A DNA stretch of 34,567 nt from Zobellia amurskyensis (GCF_009725985.1 NZ_RCNR01000052.1:1-34567), one strand, 5' to 3'; positions 7,799-16,292 are shown, numbered from the stretch's first letter. A program made the numbers and translations. Notes: generated by a model not told the origin, from the letters alone.

Positions 7799-7806
7799 TA
7801 TTTTTG
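7799..7806 (+). promoter_or_regulatory. Candidate -7 box for the glycosyltransferase gene
   Basis: TATTTTTG matches TAnnTTTG and lies 22 nt before the start codon at 7829. TTTA at 7773-7776, 22 nt upstream, is the only -33-like element. Confidence 0.5.
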
Positions 7807-7828
7807 GTCGGATATATAGAAAATTTGC

Positions 7829-8779
7829 ATGGATCTGTCCATAATTATACCCTTACTTAACGAAGAAGAATCTTTAAAAGAACTTCATGATTGGATCGTA
7901 AATGTGATGCGCTCCAATGATTTCGTATACGAGATTCTTTTTATAGATGATGGTAGTACTGATGACTCTTGGAAGATTATTACAGCTCTATCTCAAATAA
8001 ACCCTAATGTAAAAGGGTTACGTTTCAAAAAGAACTTTGGTAAATCGCAGGCATTGCACGCTGGTTTTAAAGCGGCACAAGGTAATGTAGTCATTACTAT
8101 GGATGCAGATCTTCAGGATGACCCTGAAGAAATCCCTGAGCTATACCGACTAATAAAAGAGGACAAGTTTGATTTAGTTTCCGGTTGGAAGAAAAAACGC
8201 TTTGATTCCGTTCTTTTTAAGAATATGCCCTCTAAATTATTCAACTGGGCCGCCAGACAGACTTCCGGTGTAAAATTGCACGACTTTAATTGTGGATTAA
8301 AGGCTTTCAATAAAAAAGTGATTAAAAGCATTGAAGTTTCAGGGGAAATGCACCGTTACATACCTGTTTTAGCTAAAAATGCCGGTTATAGCAATATAGG
8401 CGAAAAAGTTGTTAAGCATCAAGCCCGTAAGTACGGTAAAACCAAATTTGGAATGGAGCGTTTTATAAACGGATTTCTAGATTTACTCACCATCTGGTTT
8501 GTATCTAAATTCGGTCGCCAACCCATGCATTTATTTGGTGCTTTGGGCGTACTCATGTTCATAATAGGCTTCGGTTTTGCCATTTATTTGGGTATCGATA
8601 AGCTTTTTATCAATCCTTATGGACGGTTGATAACTGATCGCCCACAGTTTTTCATTGCGCTTACTGCAATGATTATTGGAACTCAATTATTTTTAGCTGG
8701 ATTTTTAGGCGAAATTTTAATAAGGTCACGAAAAAACGAGACACGATATACCATATCCGAAGAAATTAATCCTGAGTAA
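7829..8779 (+). CDS. Glycosyltransferase family 2, polyprenyl-phosphate type (DPM1/ArnC/GtrB-like)
   Basis: Inverting GT2 enzyme expected to transfer a sugar from a nucleotide donor to a polyprenyl-phosphate carrier at the cytoplasmic face of the inner membrane. The 316-residue product starts with LSIIIPLLNEEESL, has the nucleotide-binding DDGSTDDSW (40-48) and the metal-binding D92-A-D94 in MDADLQDDPEE. Two strongly hydrophobic segments near the C-terminus (about 233-260 and 270-295) are the membrane hairpin typical of ArnC/GtrB enzymes. Donor and acceptor are not predictable. The next gene, a phosphohexomutase, follows after 63 nt and may supply the activated-sugar precursor. Confidence 0.9.
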   Translation: MDLSIIIPLLNEEESLKELHDWIVNVMRSNDFVYEILFIDDGSTDDSWKIITALSQINPNVKGLRFKKNFGKSQALHAGFKAAQGNVVITMDADLQDDPEEIPELYRLIKEDKFDLVSGWKKKRFDSVLFKNMPSKLFNWAARQTSGVKLHDFNCGLKAFNKKVIKSIEVSGEMHRYIPVLAKNAGYSNIGEKVVKHQARKYGKTKFGMERFINGFLDLLTIWFVSKFGRQPMHLFGALGVLMFIIGFGFAIYLGIDKLFINPYGRLITDRPQFFIALTAMIIGTQLFLAGFLGEILIRSRKNETRYTISEEINPE

Positions 8780-8842
8780 AAAGCAAAGCAATATTCTTCG
8801 TAATTTTAAGCGCTAATAAACACATATAATACAGACACTATT

Positions 8843-10552
8843 ATGGATGCCATTCTAAATACCGCCAAAACCTGGTTGACTGATTTTTTTGACCCAGAAG
8901 TAAAAAAAGAAGTGCTACATCTAATCGATAATGATACGGACGAACTAAAAGATCGTTTCTACAAACAAATGGAATTCGGCACAGGTGGTATGCGCGGTGT
9001 TATGGGCGTTGGCACTAATAGAATAAACAAGTACACCTTAGGAAAAAGTACTCAAGGCCTTAGCAATTACCTAATAAAAACCTACGGTCAAAAAGACGTA
9101 AAAGTAGTTATAGCTTTTGATTGCCGTCATAATAGCGACACCTTGGCAAGAACTGTTGCAGAAGTGTTTTCCGCTAACGGAATCAAGGTTTTTCTTTTCT
9201 CTGATTTACGGACTACACCAGAACTTTCTTTTGCCGTTAAGCACTTAGAGTGTCATGCGGGTATTGTATTGACCGCTTCTCACAACCCTCCAGAATACAA
9301 TGGTTATAAAGTGTATTGGACAGATGGCGGACAAATTGTTCCTCCACAAGATGGCGAGATTATTTCTGAAATTAATTCGCTTTCATTTGAGGATATCAAA
9401 TTTAAAGCAAACGACAGTCTTATTGAACTGATAGATAAAGATGTTGATGAGGCTTTTATTGAAGCATCCGTAGCTAATGGAAATTTCAATGCTGCTGGTA
9501 AAGACGATTTTAAAATTGTATTCACTTCGCTTCACGGTACATCCATTACGGCCATTCCAGAGGTATTAAAAAGAGCCGATTATAAGAATGTTACTATAAT
9601 TGAGGAACAAGCTAAACCGGATGGAAACTTTCCTACTGTAAAATCACCCAACCCTGAAGAGCCGGAAGCACTGTCTATGGCCGTTGCAAAAGCCGAAGAA
9701 ATTGGTGCGGATATGGTTGTTGGTACGGACCCTGATAGTGACCGTTTAGGTATTGCTGTTCGTAACCTTGATGGAGAAATGGAAATCGTTAATGGCAACC
9801 AGGCCATGATTTTGATGACCAAATTTCTTTTGGAACAACAAAAACAAAAAGGGTTTAAAGGCAATGAGTTCATAGCCACTACAATCGTTTCTACCCCAAT
9901 GATGGAAGCCATGGCAAAAGCATATGGCGTTGAGTTCAAGACTGCTCTTACCGGTTTTAAATGGATAGGAAAGATGATAAAAGACTTCCCAGAATCTAAT
10001 TTTGTAGGTGGTGGTGAAGAAAGCTTCGGTTATATGGTAGGCGATTTTGTTCGTGATAAAGATGCCGTTACCTCTACCCTATTAGCTTGTGAAATTGCTT
10101 CTGAGGCTAAAGCTAAAGGCAGCTCGTTTTACAAGCAATTAATTGACTGTTATGTTGATTATGGTTTCTACAAAGAAAAGTTGATTTCAATCACTAAAAA
10201 AGGAATGAGCGGTGCTGAAGAAATTAAGCAAATGCTGAAAGATTTCAAAGAAAACCCTGTTTCTTCCGTAGCCGGCTCAAAAGTGAAATGGATTGAAGAC
10301 TACAACACTTCTATTGCAAAAAATGTACTTACAGGTGAAGAAAAAACGATAGATATTCCAAAATCCAATGTATTGATATACGAAACTGAGGATGGTACCA
10401 GAATTGCCGCAAGACCAAGTGGCACGGAACCTAAGGTCAAATTTTATATCAGCACAAATACGAAATTGGAAAAAGCAGAAGATTTCAAAAAAGTCTCTAA
10501 AGAATTGGATGATAAAATTCAGATTATTCTTAGTGAACTTAATCTCGGTTAA
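8843..10552 (+). CDS. Phospho-sugar mutase (phosphoglucomutase/phosphomannomutase)
   Basis: Alpha-D-phosphohexomutase that interconverts hexose 1- and 6-phosphates, feeding nucleotide-sugar and storage-glucan synthesis. The 569-residue length fits the long PGM subgroup of Bacteroidota and Firmicutes. Motifs are in order: TASHNPPEYNG with the phosphoserine S146, the Mg-binding loop DPDSDR (D296, D298, D300), the sugar-binding GGGEESFGYM, and the phosphate-binding RPSGTEPKVKFY near the C-terminus. All key residues are present. Its stop codon shares one base with the ATG of the following ABC exporter (TAATG), implying translational coupling. Specificity for glucose versus mannose cannot be settled by eye, but the GEES segment is the one usually seen in glucose-type enzymes. 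Confidence 0.94.
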   Translation: MDAILNTAKTWLTDFFDPEVKKEVLHLIDNDTDELKDRFYKQMEFGTGGMRGVMGVGTNRINKYTLGKSTQGLSNYLIKTYGQKDVKVVIAFDCRHNSDTLARTVAEVFSANGIKVFLFSDLRTTPELSFAVKHLECHAGIVLTASHNPPEYNGYKVYWTDGGQIVPPQDGEIISEINSLSFEDIKFKANDSLIELIDKDVDEAFIEASVANGNFNAAGKDDFKIVFTSLHGTSITAIPEVLKRADYKNVTIIEEQAKPDGNFPTVKSPNPEEPEALSMAVAKAEEIGADMVVGTDPDSDRLGIAVRNLDGEMEIVNGNQAMILMTKFLLEQQKQKGFKGNEFIATTIVSTPMMEAMAKAYGVEFKTALTGFKWIGKMIKDFPESNFVGGGEESFGYMVGDFVRDKDAVTSTLLACEIASEAKAKGSSFYKQLIDCYVDYGFYKEKLISITKKGMSGAEEIKQMLKDFKENPVSSVAGSKVKWIEDYNTSIAKNVLTGEEKTIDIPKSNVLIYETEDGTRIAARPSGTEPKVKFYISTNTKLEKAEDFKKVSKELDDKIQIILSELNLG

Positions 10553-12378
10553 TGGAGTATTTCAAAAAAATCCTTCGGTTTGCAAAGCCCTATAAATTAT
10601 TTGCATTTTTAAATATTATATCGAACATTCTGTATGCCTTGTTCTCAACACTGGCAATGATTTCGTTGTTTCCGATGTTGACAGTTATGTTCGACAATAC
10701 TAAGCCGGTATACGAAAAACCGGTTTGGAGCGGTCTCTCCGAAGCGAAGGATTATATAATGGAATATCTTAATTTCTTTGTTACCCAAAGAAGTGAACAG
10801 GGAGATTCCGGCGATGTATTAATGTTTATGGTGGCATTGATCATCGGAATGTTTTTTATGAAAAACGTGTTCAATTACTTGGCCATGTATTTCATTACCT
10901 ACTTACGGAACGGTGTTCTTAAGGATTTGCGTAACGAGCTTTACGATAAGACCGTAGAACTGCCTATTTCCTACTATTCAGAAAAAAGGAAAGGCGACAC
11001 TATAGCCCGTATAACTTCTGATGTCTTAGAAATCCAGCATTCGTTTCTATCTATTTTAGAACTAATCGTAAGAGAACCGCTGACTATAATCTTTACTATT
11101 ATAGCCATGTTGTCTATTAGTCCAAAGCTTACGTTGTTCGTATTCTTATTTCTTCCCCTTTCTGGATTTTTAATTTCGTTGATAGGAAAATCTTTAAAAC
11201 GAAAATCAGATAAGGTGCAAAAGGAACAAGGGCACTTTTTATCCATTTTGGAAGAAACTCTAAGCGGCCTACGCGTCATTAAAGCATTTAATGCGGAATC
11301 TAGATTTGGCAGAACTTTTCAATCATCCACAAAACGCTTCTATAATTATTCCAACAGTTTGCTCAATAGGCAAAACCTTGCCTCGCCTACAAGTGAGTTT
11401 TTTGGTATTGCTGCCATTGGAGTAATCCTTTGGTACGGCGGCCAAATGGTGCTTGTAGAAAAAACCTTAGCGCCAGGGCTTTTCATTACCTATATGGGAC
11501 TTTCTTATCAGATTCTAACACCAGCAAAGGCAATCAGCAAAGCATCCTACAGCATTAAAAAAGGAAATGCCGCAGCAGAAAGGGTTATGGACATACTTGA
11601 AACAGAAAACCCAATTGTGGATAAGCCGGATGCCTTGGTTAAAGAAACTTTTGAAAATGGAGTAGAGCTCCAAAACATATCCTTTAAGTATGAAGATGAA
11701 TATGTACTTAAAAACTTCAACTTAAAGGTTCCCAAAGGAAATACCGTAGCTCTTGTGGGACAATCGGGAAGTGGTAAAAGTACCATAGCCAATCTAGTAA
11801 CTCGTTTTTACGATGTAAACGAAGGTGAAATATCCATTGATGGACATAATATTAAGGACATTACAAAAAAATCATTGCGCGGCCTTATGGGGCTCGTAAC
11901 TCAAGATTCCATTTTATTCAATGACTCCGTGGCTAATAATATTTCTCTAGGGAAAGAAAGTGCCTCAAGGGAAGAAATTATTGAAGCCGCAAAAATTGCC
12001 AATGCGCATGATTTCATTATAGATCTACCCAATGGCTATGACACCAATATTGGTGATAGCGGTAATAAACTTAGTGGCGGTCAGAAACAACGTTTATCCA
12101 TTGCCAGAGCGGTACTGAAGAATCCTCCTATCATGATATTGGATGAAGCCACATCTGCCCTGGATACAGAAAGTGAACGCCTAGTACAAGATGCACTGGA
12201 AAAAATGATGCGTAACAGAACTTCCATTGTTATAGCACATAGACTTTCAACCATTCAAAATGCCAATACCATCGTCGTGCTTCAAAAAGGCGAAATAGTA
12301 GAACAAGGCTCTCACGATGAACTTATCGCGAAGAACGGTTCCTATAAAAAACTGGTACAAATGCAATCTTTGGGCTAA
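10552..12378 (+). CDS. ABC exporter, fused permease/ATPase (MsbA-like)
   Basis: Half-transporter of the lipid/drug exporter type, 608 residues, expected to act as a homodimer in the inner membrane. The N-terminal ~340 residues are an ABC type-1 transmembrane domain with about six hydrophobic helices. The ATPase domain has Walker A GQSGSGKST (403-411), the signature LSGGQ (507-511), Walker B ending D531-E532 (ILDEATSALD) and the H-loop AHRLST. Together these mark it as a complete, active-looking transporter. It starts on the last base of the phosphohexomutase stop. The glycosyltransferase, mutase and exporter order suggests a substrate connected to a lipid-linked sugar, but the sequence does not prove this. 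MsbA lipid A flippase and multidrug exporter functions remain alternatives. Confidence 0.92.
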   Translation: MEYFKKILRFAKPYKLFAFLNIISNILYALFSTLAMISLFPMLTVMFDNTKPVYEKPVWSGLSEAKDYIMEYLNFFVTQRSEQGDSGDVLMFMVALIIGMFFMKNVFNYLAMYFITYLRNGVLKDLRNELYDKTVELPISYYSEKRKGDTIARITSDVLEIQHSFLSILELIVREPLTIIFTIIAMLSISPKLTLFVFLFLPLSGFLISLIGKSLKRKSDKVQKEQGHFLSILEETLSGLRVIKAFNAESRFGRTFQSSTKRFYNYSNSLLNRQNLASPTSEFFGIAAIGVILWYGGQMVLVEKTLAPGLFITYMGLSYQILTPAKAISKASYSIKKGNAAAERVMDILETENPIVDKPDALVKETFENGVELQNISFKYEDEYVLKNFNLKVPKGNTVALVGQSGSGKSTIANLVTRFYDVNEGEISIDGHNIKDITKKSLRGLMGLVTQDSILFNDSVANNISLGKESASREEIIEAAKIANAHDFIIDLPNGYDTNIGDSGNKLSGGQKQRLSIARAVLKNPPIMILDEATSALDTESERLVQDALEKMMRNRTSIVIAHRLSTIQNANTIVVLQKGEIVEQGSHDELIAKNGSYKKLVQMQSLG

Positions 12379-12401
12379 GGCATTAAACCTTTCGCTAAAT
12401 T

Positions 12402-12417
12402 TATAGTCTTAACTATA
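12402..12417 (+). repeat. 16-bp inverted repeat just upstream of the ECF sigma gene
   Basis: TATAGT and ACTATA arms separated by CTTA, located 19 nt before the sigma-factor start codon. No TAnnTTTG box is present in this 58-nt gap, so the dyad could belong to an alternative promoter, an operator or an RNA hairpin, or may be chance in AT-rich DNA. Confidence 0.35.
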
Positions 12418-12436
12418 GAATTTAAGCTCAATTCAT

Positions 12437-12991
12437 TTGATTGCAGAGGAAACCTTAGTAAATCAGTTACAACAAACAGAAACGCAGGCCAGCGCTTTTG
12501 GAGTGTTAGTGGAAACCTATAAAGAACGTCTGTACTGGCATATTCGTAGAATTGTTTTAAATCATGATGATGCGGATGATGTGTTACAGAACACATTTAT
12601 TAAGGTTTACAAAAACATTTCAAATTTTAAGGGCGATAGTAAACTGTATTCCTGGATATATAGGATAGCAACCAATGAAGCGCTCTCTTTTCTTAAAAGT
12701 AAATCAAGAATGATGGGTGTTGGTGACGGGGAGTTACAAGAACGCTTAGTTGAAAACCTCAAAGCCGATGTATATTTTGAAGGAGATGAGATTCAATTGA
12801 AGTTACAGCAAGCCATAGCAATACTACCTGAAAAGCAGAAGCTAGTATTTAATATGAAATATTTTCAAGAACTGAAATACGAAGAGATTTCAGAAATTCT
12901 TGAAACATCCGTAGGAGGACTAAAAGCTTCCTATCACTTGGCTACCAAGAAAATAGAAGCGTACCTAAAAGAACAAAAAGAATATCTTTAG
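12437..12991 (+). CDS. ECF-type RNA polymerase sigma factor
   Basis: Extracytoplasmic-function sigma-70 of 184 residues with only regions 2 and 4. Region 2 is about residues 20-90 and includes the NHDDADDVLQNTFIKVYKNI helix and the DSKLYSWIYRIATNEA segment. Region 4 is about 125-178: LPEKQKLVFNMKYFQELKYEEISEILETSVGGLKASYHLATKKIE contains the -35-binding helix-turn-helix. No ATG exists near the N-terminus, so a TTG at 12437 was taken as start (next residues IAEETLV). The gene is followed by a membrane protein and a secreted protein, a typical sigma/anti-sigma/sensor arrangement, so its activity is probably controlled by the next gene product. Confidence 0.93.
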   Translation: MIAEETLVNQLQQTETQASAFGVLVETYKERLYWHIRRIVLNHDDADDVLQNTFIKVYKNISNFKGDSKLYSWIYRIATNEALSFLKSKSRMMGVGDGELQERLVENLKADVYFEGDEIQLKLQQAIAILPEKQKLVFNMKYFQELKYEEISEILETSVGGLKASYHLATKKIEAYLKEQKEYL

Positions 12992-13002
12992 AAGCATAGC
13001 GT

Positions 13003-13518
13003 ATGAAGCCATTCGATAAAAAAAATCCATTTAAGGCCCCAGAGGGATATTTTGAAGAGTTTGATAAAAAACTTTTTGAAAAGCTTTCTAGTGAAGGCTC
13101 GGTAATACCCAAAAAGGAAGGTTTTAAACTTCCTGACGGTTACTTTGATTCTTTGAGTGATAAGCTCCAGCACAAATTAAAAGAAGAGCAACAAGGTAAG
13201 GTCATCCCTTTAAAATCTTACAAAAAATACTATTACGCAGTGGCGGCGGTAGCTGCAATATTGGTTGTAGCCTTAACGTTGAACCTTAACAAAACAAACG
13301 AAATTGGTTTTGATGACCTGGCCCAGTCAGACATTGAATACTATTTTGACCAAAATGAACTAGACCTTACCAGTTATGAATTAGCAGAGGTAGTTCCCGT
13401 AAACGAATTGGAAATAACAGATATGTTCGATAGTAATTTTAGCGAAGAAAATGTGCTGGAATACCTTAATGAGAACACAGATTATTTTGATGAATTAAAT
13501 CTTGAAGACAATGAATAG
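13003..13518 (+). CDS. Single-pass membrane protein, putative anti-sigma factor
   Basis: I do not recognise this 171-residue protein by family. It has a cytoplasmic-side N-terminal part (1-75), one hydrophobic helix (about 77-95, AVAAVAAILVVALTLN) and a strongly acidic exported part (98-171). The N-terminus contains two copies of a 31-residue unit: KK-x2-FK-x-P-E/D-GYF followed by KL...KL (F10 and F41 equivalent). A VIP-x-K segment follows each copy, at 34-38 and 67-71. No cysteine is present, so it is not a zinc-binding ZAS anti-sigma. Position directly after the ECF sigma gene (11-nt gap) and 8-nt overlap with the secreted-protein gene make an anti-sigma role likely, but that is inferred from context only. 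Confidence 0.7.
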   Translation: MKPFDKKNPFKAPEGYFEEFDKKLFEKLSSEGSVIPKKEGFKLPDGYFDSLSDKLQHKLKEEQQGKVIPLKSYKKYYYAVAAVAAILVVALTLNLNKTNEIGFDDLAQSDIEYYFDQNELDLTSYELAEVVPVNELEITDMFDSNFSEENVLEYLNENTDYFDELNLEDNE

Positions 13519-13975
13519 ATTAAAAAAAATACTAGTAACCATGGTGCTTTTACTAGCATCTGTGCAGTTCTATGCGCAGAAACCACATGATTATGATAAA
13601 ATAAAGTCTCTTAAAATAGCTTTTATAACAGAGCGGTTAAACATGAGCAGCAAAGAAGCGCAAGCCTTTTGGCCAATCTATAACGACTATGAAGAAAAAC
13701 GAGGAGCGCTTAGAGAAAAAGAGCACAACCAGATTCGTAATAAAGTAAAAGAATCCGAGAAACTTTCCGAAAAGGAGGCAAATGCTATTATTGAACTATT
13801 TCTAAAGTTGGAACAAGAAGAAGAAGACATCAGAAAAGACTTTATAAAAAAATCAGCCGGCGTGATTACCGCTAAAAAAACTTTACTGTTAATACGTTCT
13901 GAGGAGGAATTTAAAAGACAACTCATTAAAAAATATCACCAAAAACACGGTGAAAGTAAAATGAACGAACCTTAA
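13511..13975 (+). CDS. Secreted sensor of ECF-type sigma factor, CpxP/Spy-like
   Basis: A 154-residue exported protein. The N-terminus MNRLKKILVTMVLLLASVQFYAQ is a clear signal peptide with cleavage after about residue 22 (FYAQ). The mature part is alpha-helical and highly charged (LNMSSKEAQAFWPIYNDYEEKR and following), with the spacing of CpxP/Spy LTxxQ-type periplasmic proteins. Flavobacterial proteins of this type have been labelled sensors of ECF sigma factors. The start used is the ATG at 13511; a TTG nine bases earlier is less likely. It overlaps the previous gene by eight bases (ATGAATAG), suggesting translational coupling. It ends one base before the stop of the convergent lipoprotein gene, with no terminator visible between them. 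Confidence 0.8.
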   Translation: MNRLKKILVTMVLLLASVQFYAQKPHDYDKIKSLKIAFITERLNMSSKEAQAFWPIYNDYEEKRGALREKEHNQIRNKVKESEKLSEKEANAIIELFLKLEQEEEDIRKDFIKKSAGVITAKKTLLLIRSEEEFKRQLIKKYHQKHGESKMNEP

Positions 13976-13976
13976 A

Positions 13977-15005
13977 CTAGTTGAAAGTAAGTTTGGCCAT
14001 TCTATTTTTACCTGCTGCATAGGCAACATTTTCATTCTGAAAACGTATTGTGTAAAATGGCTCATCTGATAGTTGTTTCCAAGAAACTCCCCTGTCACTT
14101 GAGTATGAAAGACCTGTAAACCCAATGGCTATAAGACCATTCCCTTCTGAACCCGGCACAAATTGAATGCAACTTTTATATTGCGGATTTTGGCCATCTG
14201 CCATAAGTTGCCAGCTTTTACCACCATCTGTGGTAATTGCTTTATTTCCTTTATTAATATCCGGTTTCTGAAAATCGCCCCCAATTATAACTCCCAAATT
14301 TTCATCATAAAAGTCAATTGAAAATATACCTTGGGTTTCGGCATCACTAGCAATTGGCGTTTTTTGGTTTTCCCATGTTTTCCCCTTATCACCTGAAAAA
14401 TAAATACGCCCCTGAGTGGTGCCTATCCATGTTTTATCACCAAAGACCTTAATATTGGTATTACTGGCAGCAAAAGCACCTTCACCCTCTATGCCTTCCG
14501 GTAATTCGGAGCACGGCAGTTTGTTCCATGTATTCCCACTGTCCCTGGTAATGAGAATGCTTAAACAACCGTCGATACTATCACCAACCGCTATTCCTTC
14601 GCTATCGTTCCAAAAGGTCAGGGCATCATAAAAAACGGATTCACCCTCCTCTGTATAAACCAACTCCATTCGTCCATTTTCACCTGTTTTATACAGTAAG
14701 GCGGGATTTGCTATGGACAGCATAAAAAAATCTGTAGATGTATGTGCTACGGAACGGAATTCAGGAATAATTGTGTGATACTTTTCTATACTCTCCCTTA
14801 CTTTTCCCGTAGTTAAGTCCACGCTCCCAAATATGCCATTACTGCCCGCATATCCCAAACTGTTCCCCATAACTTCAATGGCACGAATACTAACTGAATC
14901 TTCATAAATAATCTCTACTTCAACAGATGTAAAGGGTTCATTCTTTGGTTTTTCGGAGCAAGAAAGGAAGAGAATAACAATCAAAAAAGGGAGTAGAATA
15001 CGCAT
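13977..15005 (-). CDS. BNR/YCF48-type beta-propeller lipoprotein
   Basis: A 342-residue lipoprotein. The ATG at 15005 is taken as the start rather than a TTG at 15023. The N-terminus MRILLPFLIVILFLSC is a type II signal peptide with the lipobox LFLSC and lipid-attachment Cys16. The body has repeated Asp-box-like BNR motifs (ITRDSGNTWNKL, FSGDKGKTWENQ, TTDGGKSWQLM, YSSDRGVSWKQL), indicating a six- or seven-bladed propeller similar to YCF48/HCF136 and sialidase-like folds. No catalytic residues of a glycosidase are evident. Some databases call such proteins oxidoreductases without evidence. It is expected to be anchored to the outer or inner membrane facing the periplasm. Function is unknown. 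Confidence 0.88.
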   Translation of the reverse strand: MRILLPFLIVILFLSCSEKPKNEPFTSVEVEIIYEDSVSIRAIEVMGNSLGYAGSNGIFGSVDLTTGKVRESIEKYHTIIPEFRSVAHTSTDFFMLSIANPALLYKTGENGRMELVYTEEGESVFYDALTFWNDSEGIAVGDSIDGCLSILITRDSGNTWNKLPCSELPEGIEGEGAFAASNTNIKVFGDKTWIGTTQGRIYFSGDKGKTWENQKTPIASDAETQGIFSIDFYDENLGVIIGGDFQKPDINKGNKAITTDGGKSWQLMADGQNPQYKSCIQFVPGSEGNGLIAIGFTGLSYSSDRGVSWKQLSDEPFYTIRFQNENVAYAAGKNRMAKLTFN

Positions 15006-15051
15006 ACGTACAAAGTTTCTCAAAAATACAGGTAATCCAATGGCAAAACAA

Positions 15052-15068
15052 TACCTTTGCAGCCTTAA
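15052..15068 (+). promoter_or_regulatory. Candidate promoter box of the RsmB-like gene
   Basis: TACCTTTG (15052-15059) fits TAnnTTTG and continues as CAGCCTTAA. The 13-base TTTGCAGCCTTAA is identical to that of the rpmE2 promoter. The start codon at 15078 is 18 nt beyond the box. A -33 element is not evident. Confidence 0.55.
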
Positions 15069-15077
15069 TTTTTTGTA

Positions 15078-16292
15078 ATGAAGCTACATAGAAACTTGGT
15101 TTTCGCAGTAATCGATGCCTTGAACTTGATTTTTAACGAAGGAGAATATGCCGATAAGGTAGTACAGAAAGTACTAAAATTCGATAAACGCTGGGGTGCT
15201 CGTGACCGTGGGTTTATTGCCGAAACCACTTATGAAATTGTTCGCTACAAGCGATTGTATACTGAAATTGCTGAAGTTAAGGCTCCTTTCAGCAGACCCG
15301 ACCTATTTAGAATATGGGCCGTATGGGCCGTTTTAAAGGGAATAAACCTGCCTGATTGGAAACAATTGGAACCAACACCCGAACGCCGTATTAAAGGTAA
15401 GTTTGATGAGCTTTCTAAAATTAGAAAGTTCCGTGAATCTATGCCAGATTGGATAGATGAAATCTGTGAAAAGGCTTTGGGTGAAAAATTGTGGACAGCA
15501 GAAAGTGCGGCACTTAACGTGCAAGCCGAAGTTATTCTTAGAACCAACACCTTAAAAACCCAAAAAGAAACCCTTCGCAAAGCCTTATTGGATGAAGGCA
15601 TTGTTGTAGAACCTATAAAAGGTTACGCAAGTGCGCTTAGATTACCCGAGCGTGCCAATGTTTTTGTAACGGAATCTTTCAAAAAAGGATTTTTTGAGGT
15701 TCAGGATGCTTCCTCACAACTGGTTGCTGAATTTCTTGATGTAAAACCGGGGCAACGTGTAGTTGATACTTGCGCTGGTGCGGGCGGAAAATCGCTTCAC
15801 TTGGCCGCCCTTATGGAAAATAAAGGTCAGCTTATCTCTATGGACATCTATGGTAGCAAGCTAAAGGAGCTAAAGAGACGTGCTAGGAGAAATAATGCCC
15901 ATAATATTGAAACTCGCGAAATTGATTCAACTAAAGTATTCAAAAAGCTTTACGGCACGGCAGACCGTGTATTGATAGATGCACCCTGTACAGGTATTGG
16001 CGTATTGCGCAGAAATCCGGATAGCAAATGGAAAATGCAACCAGAATTTCTTGAAAAGATTACTAAAACACAGCATGAGATTATCCGTAGCTACAGTAAA
16101 ATTGTAAAACCGGGTGGTAAAATGGTGTATGCAACTTGCTCTATTCTTCCTCAAGAAAACAATGACCAAGTCAAATCTTTTTTATCTTCAGAAGAAGGAA
16201 AAGACTTCAGTTTGGTAAAGGAGAAAAAGATTTATGCTTCCAAAAGTGGCTTTGACGGATTCTATATGGCGTTATTGGAGAAGAAAGGTTAG
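15078..16292 (+). CDS. RsmB/NOP-family rRNA cytosine-C5 methyltransferase
   Basis: S-adenosylmethionine-dependent RNA m5C methyltransferase, 404 residues, probably acting on 16S rRNA. The N-terminal ~130 residues resemble a NusB-like RNA-binding domain (for example RDRGFIAETTYEIVRYK). The catalytic domain has motif I VVDTCAGAGGKSLHLAAL, motif IV DAPCTGIGVLRRNP with C304 and motif VI YATCSILPQEN with C354. This gives the two-cysteine mechanism of RsmB/RsmF/NOP2 enzymes, with C354 the expected nucleophile. It is shorter than E. coli RsmB (about 429 residues), so it could be RsmB or a paralogue, and I give no symbol. It is divergent from the BNR lipoprotein with a 72-nt gap. Confidence 0.9.
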   Translation: MKLHRNLVFAVIDALNLIFNEGEYADKVVQKVLKFDKRWGARDRGFIAETTYEIVRYKRLYTEIAEVKAPFSRPDLFRIWAVWAVLKGINLPDWKQLEPTPERRIKGKFDELSKIRKFRESMPDWIDEICEKALGEKLWTAESAALNVQAEVILRTNTLKTQKETLRKALLDEGIVVEPIKGYASALRLPERANVFVTESFKKGFFEVQDASSQLVAEFLDVKPGQRVVDTCAGAGGKSLHLAALMENKGQLISMDIYGSKLKELKRRARRNNAHNIETREIDSTKVFKKLYGTADRVLIDAPCTGIGVLRRNPDSKWKMQPEFLEKITKTQHEIIRSYSKIVKPGGKMVYATCSILPQENNDQVKSFLSSEEGKDFSLVKEKKIYASKSGFDGFYMALLEKKG

